Below are positions 24,501 to 32,425 of a DNA stretch of 55,931 nt, in pieces; within the stretch, counting starts at the first letter, position 1, and each line of letters begins with the position of its first letter. A program made the translations under genes and the position numbers. The stretch spans positions 1 through 55,931 of the forward strand of contig JAFRPY010000083.1 in the NCBI GenBank assembly GCA_017428925.1. The letters run 5' to 3'. This DNA is from Prevotella sp. (GTDB lineage Bacteria > Bacteroidota > Bacteroidia > Bacteroidales > Bacteroidaceae). The notes beneath the pieces were generated by a model. It saw only the letters and a list, made by a program, of their open reading frames with translations, searched no databases and was not told the origin of the DNA.

Positions 24501-26449
24501 ATATAGTGAGTGTCCTCGTTCAATTCGCTGTAGTCGCAGAACACGTCGCCATAGAATACCCATGTGAAGTCGATGCTGCCGAATGGCAACTTGCCCAGCA
24601 CGTCGGCACTGGTAAGGTTGCTGCTTGCCGACTGATCGTTGGCAAACATCAGCATATACTGATATTGACTGTTGAAAGAAATGTTGCCGTCGTTGCCATA
24701 GTTGGGCAGGAAGGTCAGCGCCATGGTGTTGTCAACTACAGGCTCAAGGTTCTGCAATACCATAGCAGCATTGGGGCACCATGCGTTCATTTTCTTCTTG
24801 GTTGCATCAAGATAGTAAGCATAGGTGATGTTCTTCGTCTGCAAGCCATACTCGTCATCGCTGCACTTGGTGGCGTCGGTGCTGTTTTCCGGTGTCGGAA
24901 TAATCACCACGGGCTTTGAGGCAGCTGCCACATTTTCGAATGCCGTGCCGATGGTAGTGCCTGCACTGCTGCCAGTGAACTCAGCATCTGACAGGTCAAC
25001 CAGTTTGGGCTGTGTGAAGTTCGACAGGCTGGCCAGGTCGGTGTCGTTGGCATCGCCAATGATAGTCACTGTCTCTGCCGACTTATAGTTGGTCAGCGTG
25101 TTGTCGCCATTGTTATCGGTGAACAGGTTCAACGCGTCGGGCAGCGAGCCTTCCACGTTCACACATGCCACCGCACCATCTACTATGAGGCTATACTCCG
25201 TCTCGGTCGTGGTGGTCAATTCCAATGTGCCACTATAAGTGTCAATCTGAATCTTTCCATCTTCGTCATACTGGTTGTAGGTCTGCTCATCACCATTCTT
25301 GTCAGTGTAGGTATAAAGGTATGAAGTAGTCAAATCAAACTTGTAACCATTATTGCCATCGTAATTATTCTCAAGAGAAACAACATAATTACCATTAGCA
25401 TCAGGATCAGGAATTGTCCCTGTATATGTCTTAGTCACTTCATTGCTATTCTCTCTCCAAGTGTAAGTATATAGAGGAGTCTCGACTCGAGTAACTACAG
25501 AATTAGCAGACACGAAACCTACCTGTGTAGCATTATACAGTTCTGTACTCCATGCTCCATTAGAATCACTTACATAATACCGATCGTTTTCAGAATCGTA
25601 TGAAATCTTAGAATTCTGGTCTGTATCAATATTATAATTTGTATCATCCTTGGTATAATAATAAGAAACAGAAGATGAAACAGTCAGTTTTACATCAATC
25701 GGAGATGGAACGAAACAGTCTACGTCCCATACATTCACAGTATGTGATGTCACGTATGCATCGTTAACCTCATACTCTTTATTGCCATTCTTTGTGTTTA
25801 CGTAAACATTTTTAGGGTATCCGCTGACAGCAGTCAAGTCTGCCATGACGGGATAGTCTGTGACAGTGATGCTTGTCTGTCCTTCAGCAACAGCGTCAGT
25901 ATATTCGAAAGTTCCGACGTTGGGAATAGTGTACCAATAGTGTGTCTTTTCCTCTCCTACGAGTTCTCCAGATACACCAACTACGAGCTTCACGCCAGTG
26001 GCTACACTCTTGATTTTGGTGTTGGCTGCCTCCACCTGAGCGCGTGTCACACCCTCGGGCATAGTCACTTCGAGAAGGCTGGAAGAACCCACGCCAATCT
26101 GAGAGAAGTCAACCGTTCCGGAAAGCGTACAGTTGTCCATGCGCAGATACTGCACACCGGTAAGGGTGGAAAGAGCCTCGATGTCGGCCTGGTTGAGCGA
26201 CTCATTGCTGCTACCGAGTTTAACGAAAGCAGCAGATTTGACGTCAGCAATAGTTCCATCACCACTAACAGTGCCCGTATAGGTGCCATTCAGCAGTGCA
26301 GCAAGTTCGCCAGGCTGGAAGCCGTATACCCCGTAGCCTGCAACACCATTCTGATTCCGCGAACTGATGGTAATGTCTGCCCACGTCCCTATTGAGACGC
26401 AGAACGTCATGAAAAACAGTAATAGTCTTTTCATACTTTTTCTCATCAT
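21524..26449 (-). CDS. Large secreted protein (1641 aa) with LRR-like segment and C-terminal sorting-type tail
   Basis: A signal peptide (KRLLLFFMTFCVSIGTWA) precedes a long, Asn/Thr/Ser/Tyr-rich extracellular chain. A short leucine-rich BspA-like stretch lies near 1060-1110 (LPPSLTLLEAGAFANVEHFT). The last 30 residues (VYNMSGQVVSE...LGKGIYVVNGKKYIVK) resemble Por/T9SS-type C-terminal domains of Prevotella surface proteins and match the tail of the 1242-residue protein at 46168. Three start codons lie close together (26449, 26446, 26434). A 190-nt leader separates it from its promoter. Export and surface display are inferred; the ligand is unknown. Confidence 0.75.
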   Translation of the reverse strand: MMRKSMKRLLLFFMTFCVSIGTWADITISSRNQNGVAGYGVYGFQPGELAALLNGTYTGTVSGDGTIADVKSAAFVKLGSSNESLNQADIEALSTLTGVQYLRMDNCTLSGTVDFSQIGVGSSSLLEVTMPEGVTRAQVEAANTKIKSVATGVKLVVGVSGELVGEEKTHYWYTIPNVGTFEYTDAVAEGQTSITVTDYPVMADLTAVSGYPKNVYVNTKNGNKEYEVNDAYVTSHTVNVWDVDCFVPSPIDVKLTVSSSVSYYYTKDDTNYNIDTDQNSKISYDSENDRYYVSDSNGAWSTELYNATQVGFVSANSVVTRVETPLYTYTWRENSNEVTKTYTGTIPDPDANGNYVVSLENNYDGNNGYKFDLTTSYLYTYTDKNGDEQTYNQYDEDGKIQIDTYSGTLELTTTTETEYSLIVDGAVACVNVEGSLPDALNLFTDNNGDNTLTNYKSAETVTIIGDANDTDLASLSNFTQPKLVDLSDAEFTGSSAGTTIGTAFENVAAASKPVVIIPTPENSTDATKCSDDEYGLQTKNITYAYYLDATKKKMNAWCPNAAMVLQNLEPVVDNTMALTFLPNYGNDGNISFNSQYQYMLMFANDQSASSNLTSADVLGKLPFGSIDFTWVFYGDVFCDYSELNEDTHYIVVQQNSTSSSYDFTADDNSTPYKYNENIWVVSTYKGAAAPYATQAYYDGRSLNTAAYASDNGTGFEENGTTANITYIRTAGKLSGAANLVSDLQKYADRTVIVGNVNSSDIAAINVMRNSVLDLSGAILSSSSDMNSLQNQYIQYLALPYNSDYDVASFKASQCTGLLGVGKYDTTNKHLYLQSYQEGGMVNIMSCLAKATGIEYVTAAGEMNARDLSANTNCFDANGHYTFTYAETTEGGVTGLVPTIATGLAQINNASIQGALNGRIATYFKGLDITGVTLKQYDAEPSDGQAKIYTYDNTYQDDLSFNTMSYMQSSSNKDFEYLRLPTDASVWRLPAASLRDGIYALSSICIPGQYREIGAFVFAHDNSLMRVTTTRVANGNGSGAAYEEYGGSLTGAAGGNTITLPPSLTLLEAGAFANVEHFTDVYVTSDAVPACQKDAFGSGTYYGWGGFNDQHDGMGQRTDYGKDSDNTSDKAFGVLHWTANYTLADVKKLTDIERVYSMRDREGKEDDRGNVLTWPTLSQINRAYALACTGYLDGAWMPYVDGATEPTYDTNGVVSNTYAAEGNAITQEQGNAHYTAFGSPAGETYTDYIGWHQFVLVGSWSYAEKFEYKPWNTMCIPYNMTYNQMVDMYAVTHSVSATNKKIIVDAEGYPIANAADGVDENGEVATDAATLLPTVSTLTSVKRNVTYKQDNLGEYVIEDGVYVKKTAEELANIDVKNRYKANGGMITLQFTEGMVTKAATDEDGKVYNWKINGSYTWSSSATNVGEWEENTDKYIMKAGYPYHLKVFVPLGTENIRTYAMNELQSAGVSTTNEAPNNEWIVPTTGNAGGGDLKYKFKGYYDVSASTVALPMYSYFLWVPKTGESLWYRYEQSWGEAWGQNNPIASYAAIIGLIGENNTWPEYDLMLTDKNSGAQAKGVLMVDFGDDSETETTGISDVQADMQGFATAGKVYNMSGQVVSETGSLQSLGKGIYVVNGKKYIVK

Positions 26450-26640
26450 TGTTTTGAATTAATTATTTCGTTAGTTAAATCTTGCGGTTCGGAAAGAAGC
26501 GGGCACACGACCTACACCTCTTTTATAATGTAGACTCCCAGAAGGGAACTCATGCAATGGTATGGTTACTTGGGGTAAATCGGAACGACTGTCTTTGTGC
26601 CAGTATTCTTTATTGCTCAGTACCAATTATTTTGAATTTC
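26450..26640 (-). promoter_or_regulatory. Long 5' leader of the 1641-residue secreted protein
   Basis: About 190 nt lie between the predicted transcription start and the start codon. It contains a CCC...GGG hairpin near 26534-26550 and a CTACA/TGTAG pair, read on the minus strand. A plus-strand open frame over it (26482-26778) is not credible. The leader may be regulatory, but I recognise no riboswitch. Confidence 0.35.
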
Positions 26641-26645
26641 GGCTG

Positions 26646-26677
26646 CAAAATTATGGAAAAAAAACTAATCACACAAA
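26646..26677 (-). promoter_or_regulatory. Promoter of the 1641-residue secreted protein gene
   Basis: On the minus strand, TTTG (26674-26677), a 20-bp spacer and TAATTTTG (26646-26653). Confidence 0.6.
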
Positions 26678-26823
26678 TATTTAACCTTTATTTTTTCTTT
26701 TATCGCGTAAACGTTTACAAGTATAATCCAATATATTCGTTGTTGCGGATTGGTCGCTTCGCTCGAAATTATGTTTAAAATTATATTCAGAATTATACGC
26801 GGTGAGGTTACTACTCAGCCCCC

Positions 26824-26940
26824 ACACTTTCTTAAACAAAAATCTTCAAAAATCTGCCACAAATATTCCCTTTATAGCTCAAAAGATATTTTTTTTGTGA
26901 GATTTTTGTGGATTTTTGTCCATAGTTCAGACACTTTCTT
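26824..26940. repeat. AT-rich imperfect palindromic repeat, copy B
   Basis: Arms at about 26830-26863 and 26890-26924 are imperfect inverted repeats matching copy A (3221-3428). This copy lacks the GC-rich insert and is about 100 bp long. A 10-bp direct repeat, ACACTTTCTT, flanks it (26824-26833 and 26931-26940). That could be a target-site duplication, although in copy A part of it looks like element sequence. Confidence 0.5.
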
Positions 26941-26960
26941 GTAATTGACGGAAACAGAAA

Positions 26961-27026
26961 AAGTAATTTAGACTAAATTACAAAGTAAATTAGACTAAAT
27001 TGCTAAGTAATTTAGACTAAATTACT
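26961..27026. promoter_or_regulatory. Three tandem 22-bp palindromic sites
   Basis: Units at 26961-26982, 26983-27004 and 27005-27026. Each contains GTAATTTAGACTAAATTAC or a close variant, a 9-bp inverted repeat around a central A. Units 1 and 3 are perfect; unit 2 differs at a few positions. The 22-bp period places dimers on one face of the helix. The lipoprotein promoter is about 110 bp downstream. This looks like a multi-site operator, but the regulator is unknown. Confidence 0.5.
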
Positions 27027-27052
27027 TTCCAAAAGATAATTGTTTTATTCTC

Positions 27053-27094
27053 CACTTCTCACTCATCACCTATCACTTCTTACTCATCACCTCA
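27053..27094. repeat. 21-bp tandem direct repeat, two copies
   Basis: CACTTCTCACTCATCACCTAT-type unit (27053-27073) and a near copy (27074-27094), two or three differences. It is a low-complexity spacer with no evident function. Confidence 0.5.
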
Positions 27095-27096
27095 AT

Positions 27097-27127
27097 TAGG
27101 GATTTCCCTATGTTAATTTAGGGAAAA
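27097..27127. promoter_or_regulatory. Palindrome and half-site upstream of the lipoprotein promoter
   Basis: TAGGGATTTCCCTA (27097-27110) is a 6-bp inverted repeat with a 2-bp centre. A related half-site, TTTAGGGAAAA, follows at 27117-27127. They end just before the -33 box at 27134, so an activator or repressor site is possible. Confidence 0.35.
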
Positions 27128-27133
27128 TATGCG

Positions 27134-27162
27134 TTGGGTTTCTTCAAAATAACTTATCTTTG
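27134..27162 (+). promoter_or_regulatory. Promoter of the glycine-zipper lipoprotein gene
   Basis: TTG (27134-27136), an 18-bp spacer and TATCTTTG (27155-27162), 27 bp before the ATG. Confidence 0.6.
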
Positions 27163-27189
27163 CAGCGATAATTTAAATGAAAACAGATT

Positions 27190-28011
27190 ATGAAGAAAGT
27201 TGTGGTTATGACAATGGGTGCAGCGCTCCTGCTCAGCAGTTGCGGCACATACACGGGCACGGGTGCCTATACAGGCGGTATGTTCGGTAGCATTATCGGT
27301 TCTGCCATCGGCGGAATCAGTGGGGGACCACGGGGAAGCGACGTGGGTACACTCATCGGCATGGCAGGCGGCGCCGTGGTGGGGGCTGCCATTGGAAACG
27401 CTGCCGACCAGAGGGTATACGAGGAACGGGCAGCACGCGCCGAGGCTCGCGCCGAAGCCCGGGCACAGGCTCGCGCCGATGCGCGGGAGCACTACAGACA
27501 GCAGGGATTCGGCAACCGCCAGTTTGGCAAGAACGGCGGCAACGACCAATACTATGGAAATGACGGACAGGCCGATGACCGCATCGATTTCGAGAGCGGA
27601 AAGGATAACAACAGCTACACGCCAAATTCGACTACTGCCCCGGTGGGACTGAATGCCGAGCGCGACGGTCTGTCGATCAGCAACGTGCGCTTCGTCGACG
27701 GCAACGGCAACGACAACCAAATCGGTGCCAACGAACTGTGCAAGATTTCGTTCGAGGTGCGCAACAACACGTCGAGGCCCATCTACAACGTGCGCCCACA
27801 GGTCATAGAGACGAGCGGCAACCGCCACATCCGCGTTTCGCAGAGCATCTGTGTTGAGCAGATCAATCCCGGGCGCGGCGTGCGCTACACGGCAATGGTG
27901 AAGGCCGACAGCCGACTGCGCAACGGCACTGCAACGTTCCGCGTGTCGGTCGACAATCCGGCAGGGCGCACGGTGGAAATCGACAATATAGAAATAATGA
28001 CGCGCAACTGA
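27190..28011 (+). CDS. Glycine-zipper lipoprotein with Ala/Arg/Glu helix and C-terminal beta domain
   Basis: The protein has 273 residues. The lipobox LLLSSC gives Cys18 as the lipidated residue. A glycine-zipper region (about 25-70, GGMFGSIIGSAIGGISGG and GMAGGAVVGAAIG) could insert in or span the outer membrane. It is followed by a highly charged A-R-A-E-A-R helix (75-100), a low-complexity Asn/Gly stretch, and a C-terminal domain of about 110 residues (LSISNVRFVDGNG to IEIMTRN) with an Ig-like or CARDB-like strand pattern. It is a single-gene unit with its own promoter and terminator. An envelope structural role is likely. Confidence 0.7.
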   Translation: MKKVVVMTMGAALLLSSCGTYTGTGAYTGGMFGSIIGSAIGGISGGPRGSDVGTLIGMAGGAVVGAAIGNAADQRVYEERAARAEARAEARAQARADAREHYRQQGFGNRQFGKNGGNDQYYGNDGQADDRIDFESGKDNNSYTPNSTTAPVGLNAERDGLSISNVRFVDGNGNDNQIGANELCKISFEVRNNTSRPIYNVRPQVIETSGNRHIRVSQSICVEQINPGRGVRYTAMVKADSRLRNGTATFRVSVDNPAGRTVEIDNIEIMTRN

Positions 28012-28013
28012 AT

Positions 28014-28048
28014 AAAAAAATCCCGCTCCTCGAAAGAGCGGGATTTTT
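28014..28048. terminator. Bidirectional terminator between the lipoprotein gene and rplQ
   Basis: The stem CCCGCTC/GAGCGGG with a 7-nt loop is extended by A-T pairs and flanked by A7 and T6 runs, so it works in both directions. It starts 3 bp after the lipoprotein stop and ends 30 bp from the rplQ stop. Confidence 0.9.
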
Positions 28049-28077
28049 TATTTAGAGTGAGATAAATTCCTTTCGGA

Positions 28078-28587
28078 TTACTCGGCCTTTGCCTCTTCGG
28101 CAGCAGGTGCCTCTTCGGCGGGAGCCTCGACAGCAGCTGCTTCTTCGGCCTTGGGAGCCTCGGCAGCAGCCTTCTTGCCACCACCACGACGGGTGCGCTT
28201 GGCTGCCTTCGGAGTCTTGGCCATGTTCTCGTCGAAGTCGACGAGTTCGATGAAGCAGATGTCGGCAGCATCGCCCTGACGATGACCGAGCTTAATGATA
28301 CGGGTGTAACCACCGGGACGGTCGCCCACTTTCTGGGCCACTTCGCCGAAAAGTTCCTTGATGGCCTCCTTGTTCTGGAGGTAGCTGAACACGACACGGC
28401 GCGAGTTGGTGCTGTCGTCCTTAGCCTTTGTGATAAGTGGCTCTACATACTTTTTGAGAGCCTTTGCCTTGGCTACAGTCGTAGTGATTCTTTTGTGCTC
28501 GATCAGCGAAATGGCCATGTTGGCAAGCATGGCACTGCGATGCGATGCAGTACGGCTGAGATGGTTGAATTTTTTGTTATGTCTCAT
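28078..28587 (-). CDS. rplQ: Ribosomal protein L17
   Basis: The protein has 169 residues and belongs to the large subunit near the exit tunnel. The N-terminal [20 protein letters not shown] and the block [17 protein letters not shown] are typical. After residue 130 there is a Lys/Ala/Glu-rich extension ([20 protein letters not shown]), longer than in E. coli (127 aa) and common in Bacteroidetes. It is the last gene of the ribosomal cluster, before a strong terminator. Confidence 0.97.
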   Translation of the reverse strand: MRHNKKFNHLSRTASHRSAMLANMAISLIEHKRITTTVAKAKALKKYVEPLITKAKDDSTNSRRVVFSYLQNKEAIKELFGEVAQKVGDRPGGYTRIIKLGHRQGDAADICFIELVDFDENMAKTPKAAKRTRRGGGKKAAAEAPKAEEAAAVEAPAEEAPAAEEAKAE

Positions 28588-28616
28588 TTTTCTTTTTTTT
28601 CTTTGTGGACAATCAA

Positions 28617-28653
28617 GAATTATGCATTATGCATTATGAATTATGCACTAAGC
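28617..28653. repeat. Short-word tandem repeat in the rpoA-rplQ spacer
   Basis: Repeats of ATTATGCATT-like words (about 8-10 nt) fill the spacer. Similar word repeats occur in other spacers of this cluster (30729-30767, 51899-51935, 52012-52047, 54190-54222). Confidence 0.5.
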
Positions 28654-28654
28654 A

Positions 28655-29647
28655 TCACTCCTTGTCCAGTTTGTACTTTGAAATATCGGTTCCAAACGAC
28701 AGATTCAGACTCTCGAGCAAATCATCAAGCTCAGAAAGCGATTTCTTACCAAAGTTGCGGAACTTGAGAAGGTCGGTCTTGTTGTACTGTACCAGGTCGC
28801 CCAAAGTCTCTACATCAGCTGCCTTGAGGCAGTTGAGGGCACGGACACTGAGGTTCATGTCGATGAGCTTGGTCTTAAGCAGCTGGCGCATGTGGAGTAC
28901 TTCCTCGTCGAACTCCTGGTTGCTTTCCACGTCGTTGTTCTCGAGCGTGATCTTCTCGTCGGAGAAGAGCATGAAGTGATAGATGAGGATTTTGGCTGCC
29001 TCCTTAAGTGCATCCTTCGGGTGGATGGAACCATCCGTAGTGACCTCAAGCACGAGTTTGTCGTAGTCGGTCTTCTGTTCGACACGATACGGTTCAACGG
29101 CGTACTTGACGTTGCGGATAGGTGTGTAAATAGAATCGATGGGGATTACGTTGACGTCGGTGCAGAACTCGCGGTTCTCATCAGCAGGAACGTATCCACG
29201 GCCCTTGTTGATGGTAAGGTCGATCTGCATCGAAGCTTTTGCGTCTAAATGACAAATCACCAAATCAGGATTTAACACTTCAAATCCAGTCAGATACTTG
29301 CTGATATCTCCAGCTTTGAACTCAGTGGAATTCTCGACAGTGATACTCACTTTCTCGTTCTCGAATTCTTCTACTACTTGCTTGAACCTAACTTTCTTCA
29401 GGTTCAAGATGATGTTGGTGACATCTTCCTTTACACCGGGTACTGAAGAGAACTCATGCTCCACACCGCCAATCTTGATGGTGTTGATGGCATAGCCCTC
29501 AAGCGATGAAAGGAGGATGCGGCGCAGGGCGTTACCAATGGTCACACCGAAGCCAGGCTCAAGGGGACGAAATTCGAACTTGCCGAACTTGTCGTTAGCC
29601 TCCAGCATCACAACTTTATCGGGTTTTTGAAATGCTAATATCGCCAT
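28655..29647 (-). CDS. rpoA: RNA polymerase alpha subunit
   Basis: The protein has 330 residues. The N-terminal dimer/assembly domain has [23 protein letters not shown]. The C-terminal DNA- and activator-binding domain has [20 protein letters not shown] and [13 protein letters not shown]. It sits between rpsD (11-bp gap) and rplQ, as in other Bacteroidetes. Confidence 0.98.
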   Translation of the reverse strand: MAILAFQKPDKVVMLEANDKFGKFEFRPLEPGFGVTIGNALRRILLSSLEGYAINTIKIGGVEHEFSSVPGVKEDVTNIILNLKKVRFKQVVEEFENEKVSITVENSTEFKAGDISKYLTGFEVLNPDLVICHLDAKASMQIDLTINKGRGYVPADENREFCTDVNVIPIDSIYTPIRNVKYAVEPYRVEQKTDYDKLVLEVTTDGSIHPKDALKEAAKILIYHFMLFSDEKITLENNDVESNQEFDEEVLHMRQLLKTKLIDMNLSVRALNCLKAADVETLGDLVQYNKTDLLKFRNFGKKSLSELDDLLESLNLSFGTDISKYKLDKE

Positions 29648-29658
29648 TAATTTAATGA

Positions 29659-30264
29659 TTATTTAGAGTACAACTCAACGATTAACTGCTCCTTAATGTT
29701 CTCAGGGATGTCGGCGCGTTCGGGCTTGTGCAGGAACTTGCCGCTCTTAGTGTTCTCGTCCCACTCGATCCAGGGGTACTTGCTGTGGTTGAATCCGGCG
29801 AGAGCAGCCTCGATAACCTCGAGTGACTTAGACTTCTCGCGAACACCTACAATCTGACCGGGGGCAACTGAATAAGAAGGTATGTTAACCACCTTGCCGT
29901 CGACAACAATGTGCTTGTGGCCTACCAGCTGGCGAGCAGCGGCACGTGTGGGAGCGATACCCATACGGAACACGACATTGTCGAGGCGGCACTCCAAGTT
30001 CTGAAGCAGCACCTCACCGGTGATACCGTCAGCCTTGGCAGCCTTCTCAAACATATTACGGAACTGACGCTCAAGTACGCCGTAGGTGTACTTAGCCTTC
30101 TGCTTCTCTGCCAACATGACACCATACTCAGACATCTTGCGACGACGATTATTGCCATGCTGTCCAGGAGGGAAGTTTCTCTTGGACAAAACTTTGTCGG
30201 CGCCGAAGATGGGTTCTCCAAAGCGGCGCGCAATTTTAGATTTCGGACCTATATACTTTGCCAT
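29659..30264 (-). CDS. rpsD: Ribosomal protein S4
   Basis: The protein has 201 residues and is a primary 16S rRNA-binding protein. The S4 RNA-binding domain is in the middle ([20 protein letters not shown], then [16 protein letters not shown]). The N-terminal zinc-binding cysteines of some S4 forms are absent. The spacer upstream (30265-30339) holds hairpins that could serve S4 autoregulation. Confidence 0.97.
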   Translation of the reverse strand: MAKYIGPKSKIARRFGEPIFGADKVLSKRNFPPGQHGNNRRRKMSEYGVMLAEKQKAKYTYGVLERQFRNMFEKAAKADGITGEVLLQNLECRLDNVVFRMGIAPTRAAARQLVGHKHIVVDGKVVNIPSYSVAPGQIVGVREKSKSLEVIEAALAGFNHSKYPWIEWDENTKSGKFLHKPERADIPENIKEQLIVELYSK

Positions 30265-30290
30265 AATTTTGAAATGATTTTCTATTTTAA

Positions 30291-30336
30291 CGTCATGACG
30301 TTATTACGCTATATCGTAATTTCGGAATGACGATAT
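30291..30336 (-). promoter_or_regulatory. Hairpins in the rpsK-rpsD spacer
   Basis: AACGTCATGACGTT (30291-30304) is a perfect palindrome. ATATCGT (30311-30317) pairs with ACGATAT (30330-30336). Both lie directly before rpsD. S4 is a known translational repressor of its own operon in other bacteria, so this is a candidate binding site. Confidence 0.4.
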
Positions 30337-30339
30337 AAA

Positions 30340-30726
30340 TTATACGCGACGACGCTTCGGGGGACGGCAGCCATTGTGTGGCAGCGGAGTGACGTCGATA
30401 ATCTCCATAACCTCGATGCCGGCTCCATGACAGGCACGGATAGCGCTCTCACGACCGTTACCAGGACCCTTTACATAAGCCTTTACTTTGCGAAGACCAA
30501 GGTCGTAAGCAACCTTTGCACAGTCCTCGGCAGCCATCTGGGCAGCATAAGGAGTGTTCTTCTTAGAACCACGGAAGCCCATCTTACCAGCTGAAGACCA
30601 AGAGATTACCTGACCATCGCTGTTGGCCAAAGACACAATGATATTATTGAATGAACTGTGAACGTGCAGCTGACCAATCGCGTCAACCTTCACGTTTCTT
30701 TTCTTGGTGACTGTTTTCTTAGCCAT
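30340..30726 (-). CDS. rpsK: Ribosomal protein S11
   Basis: The protein has 128 residues of the small-subunit platform. Typical blocks are [36 protein letters not shown] and the C-terminal [16 protein letters not shown]. It is preceded by rpsM with a 39-bp word-repeat spacer. Confidence 0.98.
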   Translation of the reverse strand: MAKKTVTKKRNVKVDAIGQLHVHSSFNNIIVSLANSDGQVISWSSAGKMGFRGSKKNTPYAAQMAAEDCAKVAYDLGLRKVKAYVKGPGNGRESAIRACHGAGIEVMEIIDVTPLPHNGCRPPKRRRV

Positions 30727-30728
30727 TG

Positions 30729-30767
30729 TCTTTAAACTTTAAACTTTAAACACTAAACCTTAAACTT
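30729..30767. repeat. TTTAAACTTTAAAC-type word repeat in the rpsM-rpsK spacer
   Basis: Four or five imperfect copies of CTTTAAA/CTTAAAC lie between the two genes and touch the end of rpsM. Confidence 0.5.
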
Positions 30768-31146
30768 ACTTCGTGGCCTTCTTCTTGTTTGCAACAGTCT
30801 TCTTCTTTCCTTTACGGGTGCGGGCGTTGTTCTTAGTGCTCTGACCACGTACAGGAAGACCATTACGATGACGGACTCCACGATAGCAACCAATATCCAT
30901 CAGTCGCTTGATATTCATTTGGATCTCGCTACGGAGATCACCCTCAACTTTGAATTCAGCGCCGATAATTTCACGGATTTTGGCTGCCTGGTCGTCACTC
31001 CACTCGTTGACCTTCAGGTCGCGGCTAACGCCAGCCTTGTCCAATATCTTTGCTGAACTACTTCGACCGATACCATAGATATAGGTCAATGCGATTTCGC
31101 CACGCTTGTTCTGGGGCAAATCTACTCCAACAATTCTTATTGCCAT
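30766..31146 (-). CDS. rpsM: Ribosomal protein S13
   Basis: The protein has 126 residues. It begins [20 protein letters not shown] and has the helix-turn-helix [14 protein letters not shown]. The basic C-terminal tail ([18 protein letters not shown]) reaches toward the decoding site. It follows rpmJ after a 120-bp AT-rich spacer in which no second promoter is clear. Confidence 0.98.
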   Translation of the reverse strand: MAIRIVGVDLPQNKRGEIALTYIYGIGRSSSAKILDKAGVSRDLKVNEWSDDQAAKIREIIGAEFKVEGDLRSEIQMNIKRLMDIGCYRGVRHRNGLPVRGQSTKNNARTRKGKKKTVANKKKATK

Positions 31147-31266
31147 TTGTTAAACTGATAAATAAAAAAATAATAAATTTCGAAATTTTTGCCGAAAAAG
31201 CATGCAAAGGTAAGAAGAATAATTGTCTTTCTTACCCTTTTATGCTTTTTTAACCAAATCTTTTTC

Positions 31267-31383
31267 TTAGCCCTGACGAGTCTTGTACTTAGGGTTCTTC
31301 TTGTTGATAACGTACAGACGACCTTTACGACGTACAATCTTACAGTCGGGTGTGCGCTTCTTTAATGATGCTCTTGTCTTCAT
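31267..31383 (-). CDS. rpmJ: Ribosomal protein L36
   Basis: The protein has 38 residues, [19 protein letters not shown] then [19 protein letters not shown]. Only one cysteine of the usual CCHC zinc set remains (C14), so it is a zinc-independent form. The ATG at 31381-31383 and TAA at 31267-31269 are clear. It sits between infA and rpsM, the standard Bacteroidetes position. Confidence 0.95.
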   Translation of the reverse strand: MKTRASLKKRTPDCKIVRRKGRLYVINKKNPKYKTRQG

Positions 31384-31394
31384 ATCTCTGTTGT

Positions 31395-31613
31395 TTATTT
31401 GTATCTGAACACGATTCTGCCCTTTGTCAGGTCGTAAGGACTCATCTCGACCTTGACCTTGTCACCAGGCAATATTTTGATATAGTGCATTCTCATCTTA
31501 CCCGAGATGTGCGCGATGATGGGCACGCCGTTCTCCAGCTCTACTCGGAACATGGCATTCGAGAGGGCCTCGATGATGGTTCCGTCTTGTTCAATAGCAC
31601 CTTGTTTTGCCAT
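31395..31613 (-). CDS. infA: Translation initiation factor IF-1
   Basis: The protein has 72 residues, a single S1-like OB fold. It reads [20 protein letters not shown], then MFRVELENG and [14 protein letters not shown], all typical. It lies 5 bp after map and 11 bp before rpmJ. Confidence 0.98.
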   Translation of the reverse strand: MAKQGAIEQDGTIIEALSNAMFRVELENGVPIIAHISGKMRMHYIKILPGDKVKVEMSPYDLTKGRIVFRYK

Positions 31614-31618
31614 AATCT

Positions 31619-32416
31619 TTAATATAATTTGCCTTCTATAAGTTCTGCTTCTTCAAACGAAGATAAAATCTCGGACTTGCCGCGACGAACCACTATCGTA
31701 TGCTCAAAATGGGCTGCGGGCTTGCCGTCGCGAGTCTTTACCGTCCAACGGTCGGGCATGAGCCAGATGTTGCGGTCGCCCATGGTAACCATCGGTTCGA
31801 TGGCGATACACATGGATGCCTTCAGCATGGAACCGTTGCCCCGGCGCCCGTAATTGGGAACCTGCGGGTCTTCGTGCATCTCGCGGCCAATACCATGACC
31901 GGTCAGCTCGCGTACGATCCCGTAGCCTTCGGCCTCGCAGTGGTTCTGGACGGCATTGCCGATATCGCCCAGATGATTGCCGGCAACGGCGGCCTCGATA
32001 CCGAGGTAGAGGCTCTCTTTGGTCGTCTTCAGCAGCTTCCTGACTTCATCGCTGACCTCGCCCACGCAGAACGTATAGGCCGAGTCGCCATTGAATCCGT
32101 CGAGGAGCGTGCCGCAGTCGATAGAGATAATGTCGCCGTCGCGAAGCTCTGTGTTGTCGGGGATGCCGTGTACAACGGCATCGTTGACCGACGTACAGAT
32201 GCTTGCGGGGAACGACTCTCCGTATGGATTGGGGAAGTTCTTGAACGTAGGAACAGCTCCATGGTCGCGAATGAACTCCTCGGCAATAGTATCCAGCTGA
32301 AGGGTCGTTACACCTGGTTTGATATGCTTAGCCAATTCTCCGAGCGTTTTCCCGACAAGTCGGTTGGCCCGGCGCATCAGCTCAATTTCATCTTCTGTCT
32401 TCAGAAAGATCTTCAT
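31619..32416 (-). CDS. map: Methionine aminopeptidase, type I
   Basis: The protein has 265 residues and removes N-terminal Met from new proteins. Metal ligands are visible: the two Asp of [16 protein letters not shown], His in [12 protein letters not shown], Glu in IEPMVTMGD, and Glu in FEHTIVV. The ATG at 32414-32416 ([13 protein letters not shown]) is preferred over an in-frame GTG at 32420-32422. It lies 9 bp after secY. Confidence 0.96.
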   Translation of the reverse strand: MKIFLKTEDEIELMRRANRLVGKTLGELAKHIKPGVTTLQLDTIAEEFIRDHGAVPTFKNFPNPYGESFPASICTSVNDAVVHGIPDNTELRDGDIISIDCGTLLDGFNGDSAYTFCVGEVSDEVRKLLKTTKESLYLGIEAAVAGNHLGDIGNAVQNHCEAEGYGIVRELTGHGIGREMHEDPQVPNYGRRGNGSMLKASMCIAIEPMVTMGDRNIWLMPDRWTVKTRDGKPAAHFEHTIVVRRGKSEILSSFEEAELIEGKLY

Positions 32417-32425
32417 CAGCACCGA

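Noticed and set aside
26482-26778. 98-codon plus-strand frame in the leader of the large secreted protein
   Set aside because: It runs across the minus-strand promoter and into AT-rich repeats, and the product has no coherent family.
26961-27026. CRISPR or origin iterons for the 22-bp tandem palindromes
   Set aside because: There are no spacers between units, only three copies, and no replication initiator gene nearby.
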